From a virus: DNA of 38,552 nt. The notes beneath the pieces are model-generated. The model ran no database searches and was not told the origin of the DNA. It worked only from the letters and a program-made list of their open reading frames with translations. Position 1 is the stretch's first letter; every line of letters begins with the position of its first letter. Location of the stretch: positions 1 through 38,552 of IMG/VR virus record IMGVR_UViG_3300028536_000024. One strand, 5' to 3'. Below are positions 23,045-31,984 of the stretch, piece after piece. The translations under genes were made by a program, and so were the position numbers.

Positions 23045-24640
23045 ATGGCACTTCCTTCTGATATCGACCCGGCTGTCCTAGCAAAACTGCAAGCTCAAGG
23101 ATGGCTCACTCCCGGCGGACAGTTGGCACCGGGACCTGCTCCTCCGCCGGCACCAATGGCCCATCAAGACCCTTCTATGGGCTACGGAAGCCAGGGAACT
23201 CCGGGAGACACGCGGCAGGATGCCATCCGGCAGATGATTACATCTCCAATTACTCCACGTCCGCAGATGGCGCCGCCGGGTGCTGCTCCGGCACAGGGGG
23301 ACTTCGCCAACACTCCCAACGGCGCGGCTCCGGGAACTTCGGCGTTCAAGCCGCCGGCCGCGAAAGCTGTTCCCGCGCAGGCCACTTCGAATGTGTCTCC
23401 GCAGACGCGGCAGATGTACGAGAACGCAATGCAAAGCCAAGCAGCCGTGCCCAACGAAGAAGCAGCGGCCACTGGGACAATGAATGAGCGCCAGGCTCAC
23501 CTCCTCGATGAACAAGAGAAAGCGCTCGGCGCCCAAAGTTTGGAGCAAGCGAACGCGCGACGCAAACGAACCGATGCCCTCGATGCGCAGATGGCCGACT
23601 ACAAGCGGCTCCAAGACGAGGCGAGCGCGGAGAAAATCAACCCTGAACAATGGTGGGGGTCCAAAAGTTTCGGTGAAAAAGCACTAGGCGTCATCGGAAT
23701 TATTTTGGGCGGGTTCTCTCAAGGGGCAGGGCGCGGTAATCCTGCAATGGAAATGATGAACCGCGCCGTCGACCAAAACATTGAGGCGCAGAAGAGCGCG
23801 ATTGCCGGGAAGCAGCATCGGGCGGAAGCCGCCCAAAATATGTACCAGCAAAAGCTTCGGCAATTTGGCGACGAGAACGCGGCAGAGATGGCGACACGGA
23901 GTCAGATGCTCGAGCAGTTCAAACTCCAGACGCAAGCCGAGGGACTCCGCAGCCAGAGCCCAATCTTGCAGGCAAAAGCCAAAGACATCAGCGCCCAAAT
24001 TCAGTTGGAGCAGGCGAAGCTTCATCAAGGGCTCGAGCAGTGGCACCAAACGGGAGCTGCCGGCGGGGTCACCAAGGAAGATGCAACTCGCGCCGCGGAG
24101 CTCCTCAAAGGTGGCTTCGGGTTGACGCCAAACCAGGCGCTTCAAGCGGCGATGGCTCTCCGAGGAGCCGCACCGAATGAGGGGTTGCCGGCTTTCACCA
24201 AGCCTGGAGCAGCCGGTGGAAAAGGAAGTGGGATGGAAGCGGCTGCGATGCTCAACCAAGGCACCGAAAATCCGCCGAGCGAGTTGAGTTTTGGTGAGCG
24301 GCTCGAAGCCGGTCTCGCCAACGCTCCGATTGTCGGTAAGGCGTTTCAGGGGACCAGCGGCGCGCGCAAATCGCTTGCTTTGAAGTCCGCGAATCTTCCG
24401 GCAATGGGCTACGCGCACAAAGGGCTCGGGGCGCGGACTCCGGAACAGCAAGAGCACGTCGCGGAGCCGTTGCTTCTGAAGCCTTCGGATAATCAGGCGC
24501 GCATCAACCAGAAGATGGGCCTCCGCGCGATGATTGCTCGCGGCATGATTACTGAGGCTGAAGCCATGAAGAAGCTTGGCATCAGCATGAGTGGCACGCC
24601 GAGCCCTCAAGAAGCTGCCGAAGAAGCCGGGGAGCCGTAG
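23045..24640 (+). CDS. probable ejection (internal virion) protein, 531 aa
   Basis: ATG at 23045, 1 base after the previous stop. The first 120 residues are Pro/Ala-rich and disordered. A helical region follows, interrupted by a hydrophobic glycine-rich segment (EKALGVIGIILGGFSQGAG, about residue 215) that could cross a membrane. Then comes a long coiled coil rich in Gln and Ala. This mix of disordered head, membrane-active segment and coiled coil, placed among tail genes, is typical of proteins injected with the DNA. Its TAG overlaps the next GTG. Confidence 0.68.
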   Translation: MALPSDIDPAVLAKLQAQGWLTPGGQLAPGPAPPPAPMAHQDPSMGYGSQGTPGDTRQDAIRQMITSPITPRPQMAPPGAAPAQGDFANTPNGAAPGTSAFKPPAAKAVPAQATSNVSPQTRQMYENAMQSQAAVPNEEAAATGTMNERQAHLLDEQEKALGAQSLEQANARRKRTDALDAQMADYKRLQDEASAEKINPEQWWGSKSFGEKALGVIGIILGGFSQGAGRGNPAMEMMNRAVDQNIEAQKSAIAGKQHRAEAAQNMYQQKLRQFGDENAAEMATRSQMLEQFKLQTQAEGLRSQSPILQAKAKDISAQIQLEQAKLHQGLEQWHQTGAAGGVTKEDATRAAELLKGGFGLTPNQALQAAMALRGAAPNEGLPAFTKPGAAGGKGSGMEAAAMLNQGTENPPSELSFGERLEAGLANAPIVGKAFQGTSGARKSLALKSANLPAMGYAHKGLGARTPEQQEHVAEPLLLKPSDNQARINQKMGLRAMIARGMITEAEAMKKLGISMSGTPSPQEAAEEAGEP

Positions 24641-27600
24641 TGGCCGACCCGATTGCAACAGTTCCTGCGCCTCAAGAGATTGCGCCGCCCCTATCCCCGA
24701 GTGTGCCATCCGGGGACACCATTCCGCTGGTTGACCGCGATGGGCAGGTGCATCAGGTGCCGACTGCGCATGCCGCTCAAGCCGTGCAATCCGGCAACTT
24801 CGGATGGCTGCATGGGAGCAGCGTTCCCATTGTCGACCCCAGTACAGGATTGGTCAAGCAGGTTCCTAGCACCGAAGCTAGCAAGTATTTAACAAGCAGT
24901 GGTGCCCGGATTGCTTCGGGTTCTGAAGCGGCCGCCCAAGAGCATGAAGCTCGGTATGGGGGCATCGGCGGAAGTCTTGCGGCGGGCGGTGAAGGTCTCG
25001 CGCGCGGACTGACTGCTGGACTCTCTGACCCTCTCGCGGTTGAAGCGGCTCGGACGTTCGGTGGGGAAGCTGCGGGGGAAAAAACCCGAGAGCATCTCGC
25101 TCAGATTCAAGCGACGAATCCCGGCATCTCGATGGGCGCCGAGTTGACGGGCGCCATCGCGCCGATGTTTTTCGGGGACGAGGCAGGCGTTGCTGACATC
25201 ATCGGGTCGATACCTCGGGGGGTTGACGCCGCGGGTGGATTGGCTGGGCAATTTGCATCTAAGTTGGTCGGTACCGAAGCGGCTTCTCTCCTCGGCCGCA
25301 GCGGGCAGAAGGCCATCCAAGGTGCGGCGCGCGCCATCGTCGAAGGTGGCCTCTGGGGAGCCGGCTCCGAAGTTTCGGCCAGCACTCTGGAGAATCGGGA
25401 GCTCACCGCGGAGAGTGTGATGGCTTCGGCGGGTCACGGTGCTCTCCTTGCTGGTGCTTTGGGCGGGGCGCTCGGTGGACTCGAGCCGTTGGGCGGACAC
25501 TTGATGAGTCAAATCCGCGAGGCCGCACCCTTCGAGGGTGTGCTCAGTGACGCTGCCGACGAGCAGTACATCCGGGCACTTTCGCCAAATAAGAAGAGTC
25601 TCATCGAGCAGATGAAAGACCGGTTCGGCGGCGAAGACGCGACGAAGAGAATCGCCGACCGTATCCGCACTGAAGGCATCGTCCAAGCTGGGGACAATAT
25701 CGAAAACATCGCCCAAAAGAGCCAAAAAGCCGAGGCCGCGGCGGTGGAAAACCTGAGTGGAACTGTCGACAAGCTCGGAGCTTCGGGGGTGCGGCTTCAA
25801 GATGCAATCGATGCGCTCGAAGCAAGAGCAAGTCAGTTTGACCAGCAACTTGGATACCATAGCGCGGCTGCTGCGGTGCGCGACACGGCCGAGAATTTGC
25901 GGAGCATCTATCCGGAAGGGACTCCGGCAATTTCCCGCACGAACCGCATCACGGAAGATGGTGTCAAAAACATCGGTGAGCGGTTTGGTTTCGGTGTTCG
26001 CTTCGGCGACGACACCGCGAAGACCATGAACAAGGTGTTCTCAGATGCGCCGCCGGATGCCGAGGGGTGGGCGCGCGTCTGGAGTGTGCCCGATGAGGGA
26101 ATTGAAGTCCGGCCGACACGATTCGGCGATGAGGATGGGAAGCTCGCAGTCAACGCCAACATCTACAAGGATGGCTCCCACGTCGGAGATTTGGAGCTCA
26201 CCTTCTCGAAGGCAAAAAACGGCGAGCTTCATGTCAAACATGACGTCATGGAATTGCTCCCCGAGGCACAACAGCAGGGAATTGGGAAGGCTTTAAATGA
26301 ACATGCGATGAACACCTACCAGGACCTGGGGGTTCATCAAGTGAACCTCGATGCCGGCATGAGTGGTGGCCGCATCGCGCAGGCTCGGTACGGGTTCTCT
26401 TGGCCGGCCGAAGAGGGTGAATCATACCGTCGAAAGTTTGACCAGTTCTTGAAAGCGCGAGGAGTGGATGCACGTGAGGCTGCGAACCTCTCGACCGCGG
26501 CGCTTCAAGGAGCCGGCGCCGTGAGCGATGTTGAGGTCAACGGGCAGCGGGTGGGGCGCGAGTTTTTGAACACTGCGAACTGGCGCGGCTCCAAGAGATT
26601 ACAACCCAAAATGCAGATGTCCGGAGTCGAGATTCCTATCAAGGAGCTGCTCGCCCAACGGCGACGACTCGAGGGGACCATCAACTGGCAGACGGATTCG
26701 GTGGTGGCCTCTGGGCGAAAAGCTGCGGGCCGAACGCTTGAAGATGCCATCATGAGCGCCGGCGACAAAGCATCGAAAGCTTCCGGGGACAAGACGTGGC
26801 TTGCGGAGTACAAGGCTGCAAAGGCGCGCTACTCAGAGACGCGGTTCATCAACGACGTCGCAACTGATTCGGCGGGTGCGAAACTGCGCAACCGACTCGC
26901 ATCCCCCAGTGACTACGGTGCCATGGCGATGGGCGCAATGGTCGGCGGAGAAGGCGGCCATCCACTCGGCGGCGGTCTCAGTGGAATGTTGATGGGGGGC
27001 GTGCATCACCAAGTCCGCCAACGTGGCAATGCGACGCTCGCCGTGCTGCTCGACAAGCTCGGAACTTTGGGTGGTTTGAGCGAGACGCATGCAGCCCAAA
27101 TGAGTAGTTTGGACTCGGCGATTACGCGCGCATTGACCAGAGGCGGTGCTCACGAAAGCGCGGTCAAGCGGGGAGATTTCGGAGCGCGCCGGTTTGAGAA
27201 GGAAGCGGAGAGGATTCAGAGTCTTGCGGCAAGTCCTTCCGCGGTCGACAAGCACCTCACTTCGCAGACGATGCCAATTGCGAACCACGCGCCCGAAATT
27301 GGGGCCGCGGTGAAGGCCAAAACCTCAGCGGCCGTGAAGTATTTATCGAACCAACTTCCGGCTTCGTTCAAAGAGCCGCCGGCACCTAGCTTGACGCCGA
27401 ATGCGGCCAAGAAGTCGGCCTCCAACGCCGAGATGACGGATTTCCTCCGCAAGGTGGATGCCGTGGAGATGGGCCCCGATGAGATTTTTCGCAAGGTGAT
27501 GAAGGGCCACGCCGGGCTTGCCGAAGTGGATACGCTCAAGGCCGTGTACCCAGCATCATATGCCGAAATTCAGAATCGGGTGATGACCGCGGCGGCAGCT

Positions 27601-27849
27601 CGCAGCAAGCCACTCCCGTTCCAGACGGCGATGCGGCTTGGGCTCCTGTTCGAAGTGCCGACAGACGCCTCGTTGCAACCAGATTTGGTGCAGCAGCAGC
27701 AGGCGATGTACGCGGCGAAACCCGCGCAGCCGCCGAATCCGCAAGCACCGCATTCGAAGAAGCAGGGTGCGTCAACGCAGAAGAAACTTCAGTCGCCGGA
27801 CATGTTGGCCGGCATGTTTGAAACAGCCAGCCAGGAAGACAAAGGGTGA
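24640..27849 (+). CDS. large ejection-type virion protein with an embedded GNAT-like domain, 1069 aa
   Basis: GTG at 24640 overlapping the previous stop. It has an Ala/Gly-rich N-terminal half with several hydrophobic patches (GAELTGAIAPMFFG, GHGALLAGALGGALGGL), then long helices, the pattern of internal virion proteins. At about residues 490-580 a compact domain stands out: beta-rich, then ELLPEAQQQGIGKALNEHA, where Q544 to G549 (QQQGIG) matches the acetyl-CoA-binding Q/R-x-x-G-x-G/A loop of GNAT enzymes, and MSGGRIAQARYGF follows. The C-terminal half is helical. The ejection role is inferred from size and order. Confidence 0.72.
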   Translation: MADPIATVPAPQEIAPPLSPSVPSGDTIPLVDRDGQVHQVPTAHAAQAVQSGNFGWLHGSSVPIVDPSTGLVKQVPSTEASKYLTSSGARIASGSEAAAQEHEARYGGIGGSLAAGGEGLARGLTAGLSDPLAVEAARTFGGEAAGEKTREHLAQIQATNPGISMGAELTGAIAPMFFGDEAGVADIIGSIPRGVDAAGGLAGQFASKLVGTEAASLLGRSGQKAIQGAARAIVEGGLWGAGSEVSASTLENRELTAESVMASAGHGALLAGALGGALGGLEPLGGHLMSQIREAAPFEGVLSDAADEQYIRALSPNKKSLIEQMKDRFGGEDATKRIADRIRTEGIVQAGDNIENIAQKSQKAEAAAVENLSGTVDKLGASGVRLQDAIDALEARASQFDQQLGYHSAAAAVRDTAENLRSIYPEGTPAISRTNRITEDGVKNIGERFGFGVRFGDDTAKTMNKVFSDAPPDAEGWARVWSVPDEGIEVRPTRFGDEDGKLAVNANIYKDGSHVGDLELTFSKAKNGELHVKHDVMELLPEAQQQGIGKALNEHAMNTYQDLGVHQVNLDAGMSGGRIAQARYGFSWPAEEGESYRRKFDQFLKARGVDAREAANLSTAALQGAGAVSDVEVNGQRVGREFLNTANWRGSKRLQPKMQMSGVEIPIKELLAQRRRLEGTINWQTDSVVASGRKAAGRTLEDAIMSAGDKASKASGDKTWLAEYKAAKARYSETRFINDVATDSAGAKLRNRLASPSDYGAMAMGAMVGGEGGHPLGGGLSGMLMGGVHHQVRQRGNATLAVLLDKLGTLGGLSETHAAQMSSLDSAITRALTRGGAHESAVKRGDFGARRFEKEAERIQSLAASPSAVDKHLTSQTMPIANHAPEIGAAVKAKTSAAVKYLSNQLPASFKEPPAPSLTPNAAKKSASNAEMTDFLRKVDAVEMGPDEIFRKVMKGHAGLAEVDTLKAVYPASYAEIQNRVMTAAAARSKPLPFQTAMRLGLLFEVPTDASLQPDLVQQQQAMYAAKPAQPPNPQAPHSKKQGASTQKKLQSPDMLAGMFETASQEDKG

Positions 27850-27855
27850 CGTGTC

Positions 27856-28284
27856 ATGAGTGCAGGGATTTCAGGGTCGTATGATGGTGAGGGAGTAAAT
27901 GTCAGTGCGGCTTCCGCAACGGCCCCGGGCCCGCCGCCAGGTGTGAGCCCCGATGTGTGGGCGCAGACCAATGCGCTGAACAACTCGAAGACGGGCGGCC
28001 AGGGGCGAACGGCGATGATGCGCGTCGACCGGCGTGGGCGGTTGCGAACGTCCTCCGAGAGTGCACGTTCAGGAACGGCGATTGCGGTTGGCGGCGGCGA
28101 CCAGATTTTGGCGGTGTGCAGCCGCGCGGTCTACATCAGTGGAACTGGCGCCATCGTCATCCGGTTGGCAGATGACACGGCCGACATCACGCTTTCTGGC
28201 CTCGTGGTTGGCACCGTCTACCCACTCGCGATTGCACTGATTCGTCAATCGGGAACGACAGCAACTGGCGTGCTTCTTTTCTGA
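27856..28284 (+). CDS. spike-base-like protein (RCAP_rcc01079 type), 142 aa
   Basis: ATG at 27856. The first 60 residues are Gly/Ser/Pro-rich. The rest (AIAVGGGDQILAVCSRAVYISGTGAIVIRLADD ... GTVYPLAIALIRQSGTTATGVLLF) follows the pattern of small beta-rich proteins annotated as spike base protein in gene transfer agents and phages. The neighbouring receptor-binding-type gene fits a spike or fibre base. The family is recognised by pattern only. Confidence 0.65.
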   Translation: MSAGISGSYDGEGVNVSAASATAPGPPPGVSPDVWAQTNALNNSKTGGQGRTAMMRVDRRGRLRTSSESARSGTAIAVGGGDQILAVCSRAVYISGTGAIVIRLADDTADITLSGLVVGTVYPLAIALIRQSGTTATGVLLF

Positions 28285-28315
28285 TGAGCGCCATGACTAC
28301 GCATCGGGAGGAGGG

Positions 28316-29290
28316 ATGATGTTCATCGGATTGCAGCCTGCAAGCGGTCAAGGGATGGGCTCCGGGAGCGGCGGCCCAGCTGCTGCACCTACGGTCACCA
28401 GCATCGCGATGACCAATGGGCCTGCCAGTTTCGGCTACAAGCTGGGCTCTGGGATTGCGGTCACCATCACGGGCACTGGCTTCCAAGCCACTCCGACCGC
28501 CACAATTGGTGGCTTGGCATGTACTTCGGTGGTGTTTGTGAGCTCGACGACGCTCACCGCGATCACCCCGACGTTGGGGTCTGAAGCGCAGTTCGACGTG
28601 GTCGTGACCAATCCCGACACGCAAGTGAGTCCGCCCCTGGTCGGCGGGTGGCTCGCACTCGCGTTTCAATGGTGGCTGGACCCGAATGTGTTCACCCTCG
28701 ATGGCGGCGGGTCTGTTCTTCAGTGGACGGACCTTACTGGAAATGGGCATCACTTTTTGCAGCAAGCCGTCAATAGGGGGCCACTTCCGGCGAGTGGAAT
28801 CACCTCCAAGCCGAGTTTGCATTTTCGTCAGGCGAATAACGACACGCTCCAAGCGGGGTCATTCACTGGACCGACATCCGGCGAAACTTTCTTCGCTCGA
28901 ATAAATTCCGGCTCCGTCAGTACATACACATTGTGGACGATAGGCACATCTGGCAGCGGCGAATTCTCACCGTTTAGCGATGGGAATATTTATGAAGATT
29001 ATGGGTCCACGGTCAGATACGGCCCAATTGCTCCAGGAACGAGTTTGAATGCAGCTCATATCTACAGTTGCGATTCGGCGACCAACAACTGGAATCTCCG
29101 AATAAATAACGTCTTAGTGAATCATCAAGCGGCCAATACCGTCGGCTATTTTGCGACGCCGGATTTGGGCCTCGGAGGTACGCATTTGGACGGCGACTTG
29201 GGATATGGCGGCCAGATGCCCCGCGTGTTCACGACCACGGAGCGGGGCATCGTCGTGTCTTCGTTGAAGACCTTCTACTCAATCCCTTAG
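28316..29290 (+). CDS. tail fibre / receptor-binding protein with IPT/TIG and lectin-like domains
   Basis: ATG at 28316 or 28319 behind GGGAGGAGGG. Residues about 25-105 form an IPT/TIG domain (GSGIAVTITGTGFQATPTAT, then VVVTNPDTQ). Residues about 115-324 read as a concanavalin-like lectin fold (WLDPNVFTLDGGG ... LQWTDLTGNGHHF ... NWNLRINNVLVNH). Such domains bind surface sugars. Position after the tail genes and before lysis suggests the host-recognition protein. Domain calls are by pattern. Confidence 0.75.
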   Translation: MMFIGLQPASGQGMGSGSGGPAAAPTVTSIAMTNGPASFGYKLGSGIAVTITGTGFQATPTATIGGLACTSVVFVSSTTLTAITPTLGSEAQFDVVVTNPDTQVSPPLVGGWLALAFQWWLDPNVFTLDGGGSVLQWTDLTGNGHHFLQQAVNRGPLPASGITSKPSLHFRQANNDTLQAGSFTGPTSGETFFARINSGSVSTYTLWTIGTSGSGEFSPFSDGNIYEDYGSTVRYGPIAPGTSLNAAHIYSCDSATNNWNLRINNVLVNHQAANTVGYFATPDLGLGGTHLDGDLGYGGQMPRVFTTTERGIVVSSLKTFYSIP

Positions 29291-29347
29291 AATGATTCAG
29301 GAACTCGACGTGGAGAAGGACATGGTGCATGATAGCAAGGCAACGAA

Positions 29348-29773
29348 ATGTCCCAGAATGACCAGCGCGAACCGCCGCCGAGCTCCCCAACTGGACGACA
29401 CCGCGCGCTCCGAGATTCGGAGCCCGATTGGCAGACGCACATCCGAGGTGTCGACCAAAAGGTCGAGCGGTCTCGGCGCGAAGATGCAAAACATCGTGGC
29501 CAATTGTACGAACGTGTCACACAATGCGAGAATGCAGTGCGCGATGTCGGACGTCAGGTCGATGCAAATATCACGCACGTCGCATTGCTCGACCATCGTG
29601 CTGATGAAGTGGAGGCTGATGTGAGCGCCATGAGACAAGAGATTGTCGCCATCGCCCGGTTCACCAACGCGCTGGAAGGCGCGCTGGCGACGGCGCGATG
29701 GGCCATCCCCGTAATCATTGCCATGACGTCCGCAGTGGCGAGCGGCATCACCTACTTGTTGGTGCATCACTGA
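29348..29773 (+). CDS. coiled-coil protein with C-terminal membrane helix, XhlA-like, 141 aa
   Basis: ATG at 29348. The N-terminal third is charged and disordered (REPPPSSPTGRH), the middle is a coiled coil (VTQCENAVRDVGRQVDANI, then EVEADVSAMRQEIVAI), and the last 24 residues are a membrane helix (WAIPVIIAMTSAVASGITYLL). This layout matches XhlA-type lysis accessory proteins. It is the first gene of the lysis group. Confidence 0.7.
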   Translation: MSQNDQREPPPSSPTGRHRALRDSEPDWQTHIRGVDQKVERSRREDAKHRGQLYERVTQCENAVRDVGRQVDANITHVALLDHRADEVEADVSAMRQEIVAIARFTNALEGALATARWAIPVIIAMTSAVASGITYLLVHH

Positions 29774-29784
29774 GGTTTGTACAA

Positions 29785-29979
29785 ATGACTGAGTTGTTGA
29801 AATCTAGGTATACCGCCATCGTGGCATTTATCGTGGTTAATATTTCGAATGCATGGCTCACCCACTACCAGGTCCACAACCCTGCGGAATGGGTCGGCCA
29901 AGCTCTTGTCGCCGGTGCAAGCATTTCTCTCTTGCTCGGCAAGTCGGTTCTCACTTGGAAGGATGATGTGCCAAAATGA
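29785..29979 (+). CDS. holin candidate, 64 aa
   Basis: ATG at 29785 with GAGG 9 bases upstream. Two hydrophobic segments (YTAIVAFIVVNISNAWL and QALVAGASISLLLGKSVL) are linked by a short polar turn, and the C-terminus is charged (TWKDDVPK). Size, two membrane passes and location before the endolysin fit a class II-like holin. Holins vary too much in sequence for a firm call. Its stop overlaps the lipoprotein start. Confidence 0.6.
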   Translation: MTELLKSRYTAIVAFIVVNISNAWLTHYQVHNPAEWVGQALVAGASISLLLGKSVLTWKDDVPK

Positions 29980-30188
29980 AGCTCAGTGTAGCGGGGGTCG
30001 GCATCGGCGTCGGCCTCGGGATGATTCTCATTGGATTCGGATGCAGCTCCGCGAATGTGCAGTATGCAAGCTCCTTGCAGCGGTGCATCATCGAGGCTCG
30101 GCAGTCGGACGCGGGAGATGCTCCGGCGCGGCTTGCGATGTACAATGCGTGTGCGGATTCTCTTGACCAGGATGGCGGTGCAAAATGA
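29976..30188 (+). CDS. small lipoprotein, possible outer-membrane spanin, 70 aa
   Basis: ATG in an ATGA overlap at 29976. Residues 1-22 are a signal peptide (VAGVGIGVGLGMILIGFG) followed by C23, with S24 and S25; the residues before the Cys are not a perfect lipobox. The mature part (SSANVQYASSLQRCI) is polar with two more cysteines. A small lipoprotein between holin and endolysin genes often acts as the outer-membrane part of a spanin; no inner-membrane partner with an obvious matching overlap is seen. Confidence 0.55.
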   Translation: MKLSVAGVGIGVGLGMILIGFGCSSANVQYASSLQRCIIEARQSDAGDAPARLAMYNACADSLDQDGGAK

Positions 30189-30367
30189 ATACGGCACAAC
30201 TCGAATCTGATGTCTTGGCGATGGTGGAGAAGTTTGGCGTCAGCGTCGTGCTTGATGCTCTCCTCGCATTTGCCTCCGGTGAGAATATCTCCGCCGTGGC
30301 CGAACAGGTGGAGCGACGAGCCATTCGTCTGGCCGCCGACGCTGAAGCCGCGCAAGTCCTCAAATGA
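30185..30367 (+). CDS. hypothetical protein in lysis cassette, 60 aa
   Basis: ATG overlaps the previous stop. The product is a helical, mildly acidic, Ala-rich protein (VEKFGVSVVLDALLAFASGENISAV) with no signal peptide or clear membrane segment. It is sandwiched in the lysis cassette. Function unknown. Confidence 0.65.
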   Translation: MNTAQLESDVLAMVEKFGVSVVLDALLAFASGENISAVAEQVERRAIRLAADAEAAQVLK

Positions 30368-30380
30368 GTCGGAGGCGCTG

Positions 30381-31007
30381 ATGTATCCGTCAATTCGTTC
30401 TGTCTGGGTGGAATTCAACCGCGGGTTGGAGGGCATCGTCAACGGGCCCTATTGCGACGTCCTCGGCTTGGTGACCGTCGGGATGGGCAACAAAATTGAC
30501 CCGGTCCGCGACGCATTGGGTTTGCCATGGGTCAGCCGGGACTCTGGGTTGCCGGCTACCAAGGAAGAAATTCGGGCAGCGTGGGCTGCGGTCAAAAATG
30601 ACCCCCTTTGTGCGACTCGAGGCTGGAGGTATGCCCTGTCACTACCTTCCAATAACATCCGGCTCAATGAGGATGCCATCGACGCGCTCATCACCGCCCG
30701 GTTGGATGCGAATGACGAGGCGCTGAAAGACCACTTCCCCAACTTCGAGCTCTGGCCGGCGGACGCGCAGTTGGCCGTTCACTCTATGGTTTGGGCCATG
30801 GGGTTCGGCGGCTTGGTGGGCAAGTTCCCCAAGTGCTGCCGCGCTTTGGCCAACGCGGACTTCACCGCAGCTTCGGCGGAGTGCAAGATGGTACCCGAAG
30901 CGGGCACCCTCGTGATGCGAAACAAGCTGAATGCAAGCCTGCTGTTGAACGCTGCGGAGACGATGAGTTCGGGCGGACCGCCGTCGGTGCTTGCTTGGAG
31001 CCCCTGA
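30381..31007 (+). CDS. endolysin (muramidase-type)
   Basis: 208 aa from ATG 30381, chosen because GGAGG lies 5 bases upstream. The N-terminus has EFNRGLEG and then DVLGLVTVGMGNKIDP, the lysozyme-like pattern of a catalytic Glu followed by a G-x-V-T-x-G-x-G-N turn; WPADAQLAVHSMVWAMGFGG is a later family motif. No signal peptide is present, so release through a holin is expected. It is the last + strand gene before the converging - strand operon. Confidence 0.8.
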   Translation: MYPSIRSVWVEFNRGLEGIVNGPYCDVLGLVTVGMGNKIDPVRDALGLPWVSRDSGLPATKEEIRAAWAAVKNDPLCATRGWRYALSLPSNNIRLNEDAIDALITARLDANDEALKDHFPNFELWPADAQLAVHSMVWAMGFGGLVGKFPKCCRALANADFTAASAECKMVPEAGTLVMRNKLNASLLLNAAETMSSGGPPSVLAWSP

Positions 31008-31017
31008 ACACTAGGAT

Positions 31018-31407
31018 TCAGTCGCAGCCGGCGCGGTAGCCCGGGTTGATGGGGATGAATGTGGGCGTGGTCCCGCTAGGGCACCAAACGATGTAGGCCA
31101 CGGCATTGCGGTCGTTGTCGGTCAAGGCGATGGTGTCGAATGTGATGCGAGGCCCCATGAGCTCAGGCCCGCGGACGAATCGAATAGACCCGTCGGGGTT
31201 CACTATCCACGTGGAAACGACGACGAAGATGCCGCTGTTGTTGGCCAGCGTCGTCGTTGCATTGGCAGGTGCCCCCAGGAATCCTGGGATGGCCGATGAG
31301 TTCCACGGTGCGTTGCTCGTCGACCAGCCCATGCAACACCAAGACTGACTGTCATAGACGCCAACAACGTTCAAGAGTGCAAATATTGCAGATGCTATGA
31401 ATTTCAT
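31018..31407 (-). CDS. secreted or membrane-attached protein, 129 aa
   Basis: The start overlaps the previous stop (ATGA at 31407-31404). The N-terminus MKFIASAIFALLNVVGVYDS looks like an export signal. The mature part has CC at 24-25, a Cys near 108 and one at 128, which could form disulfides, and is beta-rich. It is the last gene of the - strand operon and faces the endolysin gene with 10 bases between. Function unknown; a surface role is possible. Confidence 0.7.
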   Translation of the reverse strand: MKFIASAIFALLNVVGVYDSQSWCCMGWSTSNAPWNSSAIPGFLGAPANATTTLANNSGIFVVVSTWIVNPDGSIRFVRGPELMGPRITFDTIALTDNDRNAVAYIVWCPSGTTPTFIPINPGYRAGCD

Positions 31408-31604
31408 TTTAGGTGGTCTCCGCGTTCAATTTGTTGGGCCAACATCTCCCGCTCGGCGCTACAGAGCTCTCCGCGTGCCGACGGTTTGCGTAGGAATGCT
31501 ACGATGGCAATCTGCTCGCGTCGAGAGGCCGCGTCTTCGAGGTAGGCGAATCCGTGCCTTTGGTGAGCTGCATGCTCCTGGAAAGACTTGCAGTGGCAGC
31601 TCAC
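31404..31604 (-). CDS. hypothetical protein, 66 aa
   Basis: GTG at 31604 overlaps the previous stop (GTGA). An upstream extension in the same frame is rejected because it overlaps a better gene. The product starts MSCHCKSFQ and is helical and charged (DAASRREQIAIVAFLRK ... EREMLAQQIERG). No family recognised. Confidence 0.62.
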   Translation of the reverse strand: MSCHCKSFQEHAAHQRHGFAYLEDAASRREQIAIVAFLRKPSARGELCSAEREMLAQQIERGDHLK

Positions 31605-31984
31605 CGGGGCCCGCTTTTCTCTATCTCTTCTCGAGCTGCGTCTCGTTGTTCCTGAGTCACGAGGCCGGCTTTGGTGAGCGCTGCATCGAGTATGCACCCG
31701 GCGTCGTGAGTTTGCGGTGCAAGTGCTTCTTTATTACGTGACGCCCACGCCGCCGTCCCTTCCCGCCATTGATTACAGAATGGGCAAGACTCGCAAGCCC
31801 CGATGCTTATTGCGGCCCATTCTACTGCCAGCAATGCGCGGAGCATGTTCGGGGCGGCAGCAATGAATAATGATGTAGATTTGTTGTATGCACTACCTAT
31901 AACGCATACATCAGTGCTTGTTTTGCTGATGATTGTCGTGGAGCAGTCCGGAACCGAATCCCACGTCTCTAGCCACGGTTTCAT
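31601..31984 (-). CDS. cysteine-containing protein, 127 aa
   Basis: The start at 31984 overlaps the helicase stop (ATGA). The central part AAAPNMLRALLAVEWAAIS followed by CESCPFC and later CILDAALTKAGL is a pattern seen in small phage proteins of unknown function with a CxxC zinc site. It probably is translated with the helicase. Role unknown. Confidence 0.7.
   Translation of the reverse strand: MKPWLETWDSVPDCSTTIISKTSTDVCVIGSAYNKSTSLFIAAAPNMLRALLAVEWAAISIGACESCPFCNQWREGTAAWASRNKEALAPQTHDAGCILDAALTKAGLVTQEQRDAAREEIEKSGPR

Noticed and set aside
29292-29624. A 110-codon ORF overlapping the XhlA-like gene.
   Set aside because: The product is low-complexity and rich in Arg, Ser and Thr; the other frame has a clear coiled coil and membrane helix.
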